Shown here piece by piece: positions 7,190-9,293 of a DNA stretch of 9,293 nucleotides. Source of the DNA: Gammaproteobacteria bacterium (GTDB lineage Bacteria; Pseudomonadota; Gammaproteobacteria; JABDGN01); the NCBI GenBank assembly GCA_016763565.1, contig JAESTO010000009.1:1-9293 (forward strand), in the 5' to 3' direction. The notes under the pieces were generated by a model. It was not told the origin of the DNA, made no database searches, and saw nothing but the letters and a program-made list of their open reading frames with translations. Within the stretch, counting starts at the first letter, position 1, and every line of letters starts with the position of its first letter. A program made the position numbers and the translations under genes.

Positions 7190-9293
7190 GTCTTCAGATG
7201 GCGCATCAGCCAACGTCTCAATTTCTTCAATGCGTTGCAAGCCAATTAATTTTTCACCGTTGGTGAGATTTATTAATTTAACACCTTTGGCATTACGACC
7301 CACCACTGAAATTTCATTGACGTGAGTTCGCACTAATGTACCTTTATTACTAATTAACATTACATCATCGCTATTAACCACTTGTGCAACACCCACAACT
7401 TTACCGTTACGTTCATCAACTTGGATGGAAATCACACCTTGGCCTCCACGAGCACATAAACGGTATTCTTCAATTTTGCTGCGTTTACCAAAACCATTTT
7501 CGGTTGCCGTTAGAATATCGCCTTGCTGACGAATCACTTGCAGTGCAATCACCTGCTGATTTTCTTTTAATTTAATGCCGCGCACCCCACTTGCCGTACG
7601 TCCCGTAGCACGCACATGATCCTCATGGAAACGTGCTGCTTTACCGGCATTAGAAAATAACATGATATCTTGCTGCCCATCAGTTGTATCAACACCGATT
7701 AATTTATCGCCTTCGCGAATACCTAGGGCAATAATGCCATTAGCTCGAGGGCGAGAAAATTGCGACAGTGCTACTTTCTTGACAGTACCCTTTGCGGTGG
7801 CCATAAAGACAAAACGATTATCACTGTATTCACGCACGGGTAAAATTGCGCTGATTTTTTCATCGCCTTGCAAGGGTAATAAATTAACGATCGGTTTACC
7901 TCTTGACGTTCGTCCAGCTTGAGGTAACTGATAAGTTTTCAACCAATACACTTTGCCGATGCTAGAAAAACACAGAATAGTATCATGGGTATTGGCAATC
8001 ACTAAACGCTCAATAAAATCTTCATCTTTAACATTAGCAGCCGATTTACCACGGCCACCGCGACGCTGCGCTTGATAAGCCTCTAACGACTGCGCTTTAA
8101 TATAGCCTTCGTGCGATAAAGTTACCGCAACATCCTCTTCGGTAATTAAATCTATCTCTGTTAAATCTTGTTGGCTGGCAATAATTTCCGTGCGTCGCTC
8201 ATCGCCAAATTCGCTTTTAATCGCAATTAATTCTTCTTTAATGATTTCAAACAAACGATTTGCATCTTGTAAAATATGCAGCAATGCTTTAATCACATCA
8301 ATCACTTCTTTGTACTCAGCGATAATTTTTTCTTGTTCTAAACCGGTTAAACGGTGTAAACGCAATTCTAAAATCGCCTGTGCTTGTATGGGTGACAGAT
8401 GATAATTGTTGTCTATACAGCCATACTGTACATCTAAATCATCTGGGCGACAAATATCAGCACCTTCATGTTGCAACATGTCAGACACTAAACCTGCTTG
8501 CCATGGTTGTGCTAATAGTCTTTCTTTTGCTTGAGCGGGGTTAGCTGATGTTTTAATTAACGTAATCATCTCATCAATATTAGCTAAAGCGATGCCAAGC
8601 CCTTCTAAAATATGGGCACGATTCCGTGCTTTACGTAATTCATAAATAGAGCGGCGCGTCACCACTTCACGACGATGCTTAATAAAGGCCATTAAAATTT
8701 CTTTAAGACCTAATAATTTTGGCCGGCCATCAATAAGTGCTACCATATTGATGCCAAATACGCTTTGCATCGGCGTTTGTGTATATAAGTTATTAACAAT
8801 CACTTCAGGAATTTCGCCGCGACGCACTTCAATCACCACACGCATACCGTCTTTATCCGATTCATCACGAATAGCAGTAATACCATCGATGCGTTTTTCT
8901 TTTACTAACTCAGCAATTTTTTCTTGCAACTTAGCTTTGTTTACTTGATAGGGCAGTTCGGTAATAATAATGCTTTGTCTATTAGTTTTTTCATGCGTTT
9001 CTATGTGCGTTTTCGCCCGCATATAAATGCGACCACGTCCAGTATGATACGCTGATACAATACCTGCTCGGCCATTGATGATACCTGCTGTTGGAAAATC
9101 AGGGCCAGGAATATACTGCATCAACTCCTCAACCGTGATATCCGGATTATCAATCGTTGCACAACACGCGTCAATAACTTCACCAAGATTATGTGGTGGA
9201 ATATTCGTTGCCATTCCCACAGCAATACCGCCTGCCCCATTCACAAGAAGATTAGGAACGCGAGCCGGAAGAACTTCTGGCTCAGACGTTGAC
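7172..9293 (-). CDS. gyrA: DNA gyrase subunit A (N-terminal part off the window)
   Basis: The breakage-reunion subunit of DNA gyrase, which with GyrB introduces negative supercoils. The frame is open to the right edge. The last full codon begins at 9292, and the first residues, [17 protein letters not shown], match E. coli GyrA from about residue 148, so a GTG at 9244 is internal and not a start. About 706 residues are present. The visible order is [13 protein letters not shown], the tower and coiled-coil/C-gate region ([24 protein letters not shown]), then the GyrA box QRRGGRG about 410 residues in, and six-bladed C-terminal repeats ([38 protein letters not shown]). The GyrA box argues for gyrase over ParC. 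A short acidic tail ends the protein. The active-site Tyr and quinolone-resistance region are outside the window. The last six codons overlap the dehydrogenase gene end. Confidence 0.98.
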   Translation of the reverse strand, partial: STSEPEVLPARVPNLLVNGAGGIAVGMATNIPPHNLGEVIDACCATIDNPDITVEELMQYIPGPDFPTAGIINGRAGIVSAYHTGRGRIYMRAKTHIETHEKTNRQSIIITELPYQVNKAKLQEKIAELVKEKRIDGITAIRDESDKDGMRVVIEVRRGEIPEVIVNNLYTQTPMQSVFGINMVALIDGRPKLLGLKEILMAFIKHRREVVTRRSIYELRKARNRAHILEGLGIALANIDEMITLIKTSANPAQAKERLLAQPWQAGLVSDMLQHEGADICRPDDLDVQYGCIDNNYHLSPIQAQAILELRLHRLTGLEQEKIIAEYKEVIDVIKALLHILQDANRLFEIIKEELIAIKSEFGDERRTEIIASQQDLTEIDLITEEDVAVTLSHEGYIKAQSLEAYQAQRRGGRGKSAANVKDEDFIERLVIANTHDTILCFSSIGKVYWLKTYQLPQAGRTSRGKPIVNLLPLQGDEKISAILPVREYSDNRFVFMATAKGTVKKVALSQFSRPRANGIIALGIREGDKLIGVDTTDGQQDIMLFSNAGKAARFHEDHVRATGRTASGVRGIKLKENQQVIALQVIRQQGDILTATENGFGKRSKIEEYRLCARGGQGVISIQVDERNGKVVGVAQVVNSDDVMLISNKGTLVRTHVNEISVVGRNAKGVKLINLTNGEKLIGLQRIEEIETLADAPSEDSVCST

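Noticed and set aside
7384..8948. Several plus-strand frames of 63-86 codons opposite gyrA
   Set aside because: They are antisense shadows of a strongly conserved gene, with no ribosome sites or recognisable products.
9242..9244. GTG as the start of the gyrA product
   Set aside because: The frame continues upstream to the window edge, and the preceding 16 codons match conserved GyrA sequence, so this GTG is an internal valine.
1..9293. Defence system, toxin-antitoxin pair, mobile element or CRISPR array
   Set aside because: No transposase, integrase, nuclease, repeat array or toxin-like small gene pair was seen. The window is housekeeping and cofactor metabolism.

Overview
The window is ordinary-looking bacterial chromosome, AT-rich by eye, densely packed, and most plausibly from a gammaproteobacterium. 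Two things point that way. gyrA and serC lie on the same strand flanking the centre of the window, and these genes are direct neighbours in many gammaproteobacteria. The pantothenate genes are of the Francisella/Coxiella type: a PanG-like reductase instead of PanE, and type III pantothenate kinase (CoaX) instead of CoaA. The AT-rich, asparagine- and glutamine-rich coding style would fit a Legionellales-like or Francisella-like host-associated lineage, but that is inference.

Layout. Bases 1-418 hold the 3' end of an unrecognised plus-strand frame and about 190 bases with no supported gene. Bases 419-2497 (minus strand) hold serC (phosphoserine aminotransferase) followed 30 bases later by an alpha/beta hydrolase of the dienelactone-hydrolase/PAF-acetylhydrolase type. 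Bases 2498-2786 are a divergent intergenic region with a good sigma-70-like promoter for the plus-strand genes and a weaker extended -10 candidate for serC. Bases 2787-7189 (plus strand) are one tight operon: panG, panB, panC, panD, coaX and a leucine/valine-dehydrogenase-like gene. Gaps are at most 12 bases, and two joints are ATGA start/stop overlaps. Bases 7172-9293 (minus strand) are the 3' three-quarters or more of gyrA, which runs off the right edge and overlaps the end of the operon tail-to-tail by 18 bases.

How the genes work together. PanB makes ketopantoate from 2-ketoisovalerate, PanG is predicted to reduce it to pantoate, PanD makes beta-alanine from aspartate, PanC joins the two to pantothenate, and CoaX phosphorylates pantothenate in the first committed step to coenzyme A. 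The sixth gene suggests a further step. An amino-acid dehydrogenase acting on valine would supply 2-ketoisovalerate, so the operon could run from valine and aspartate to phosphopantothenate. This is the most interesting idea in the window. No mobile element, CRISPR array, tRNA or rRNA was seen.
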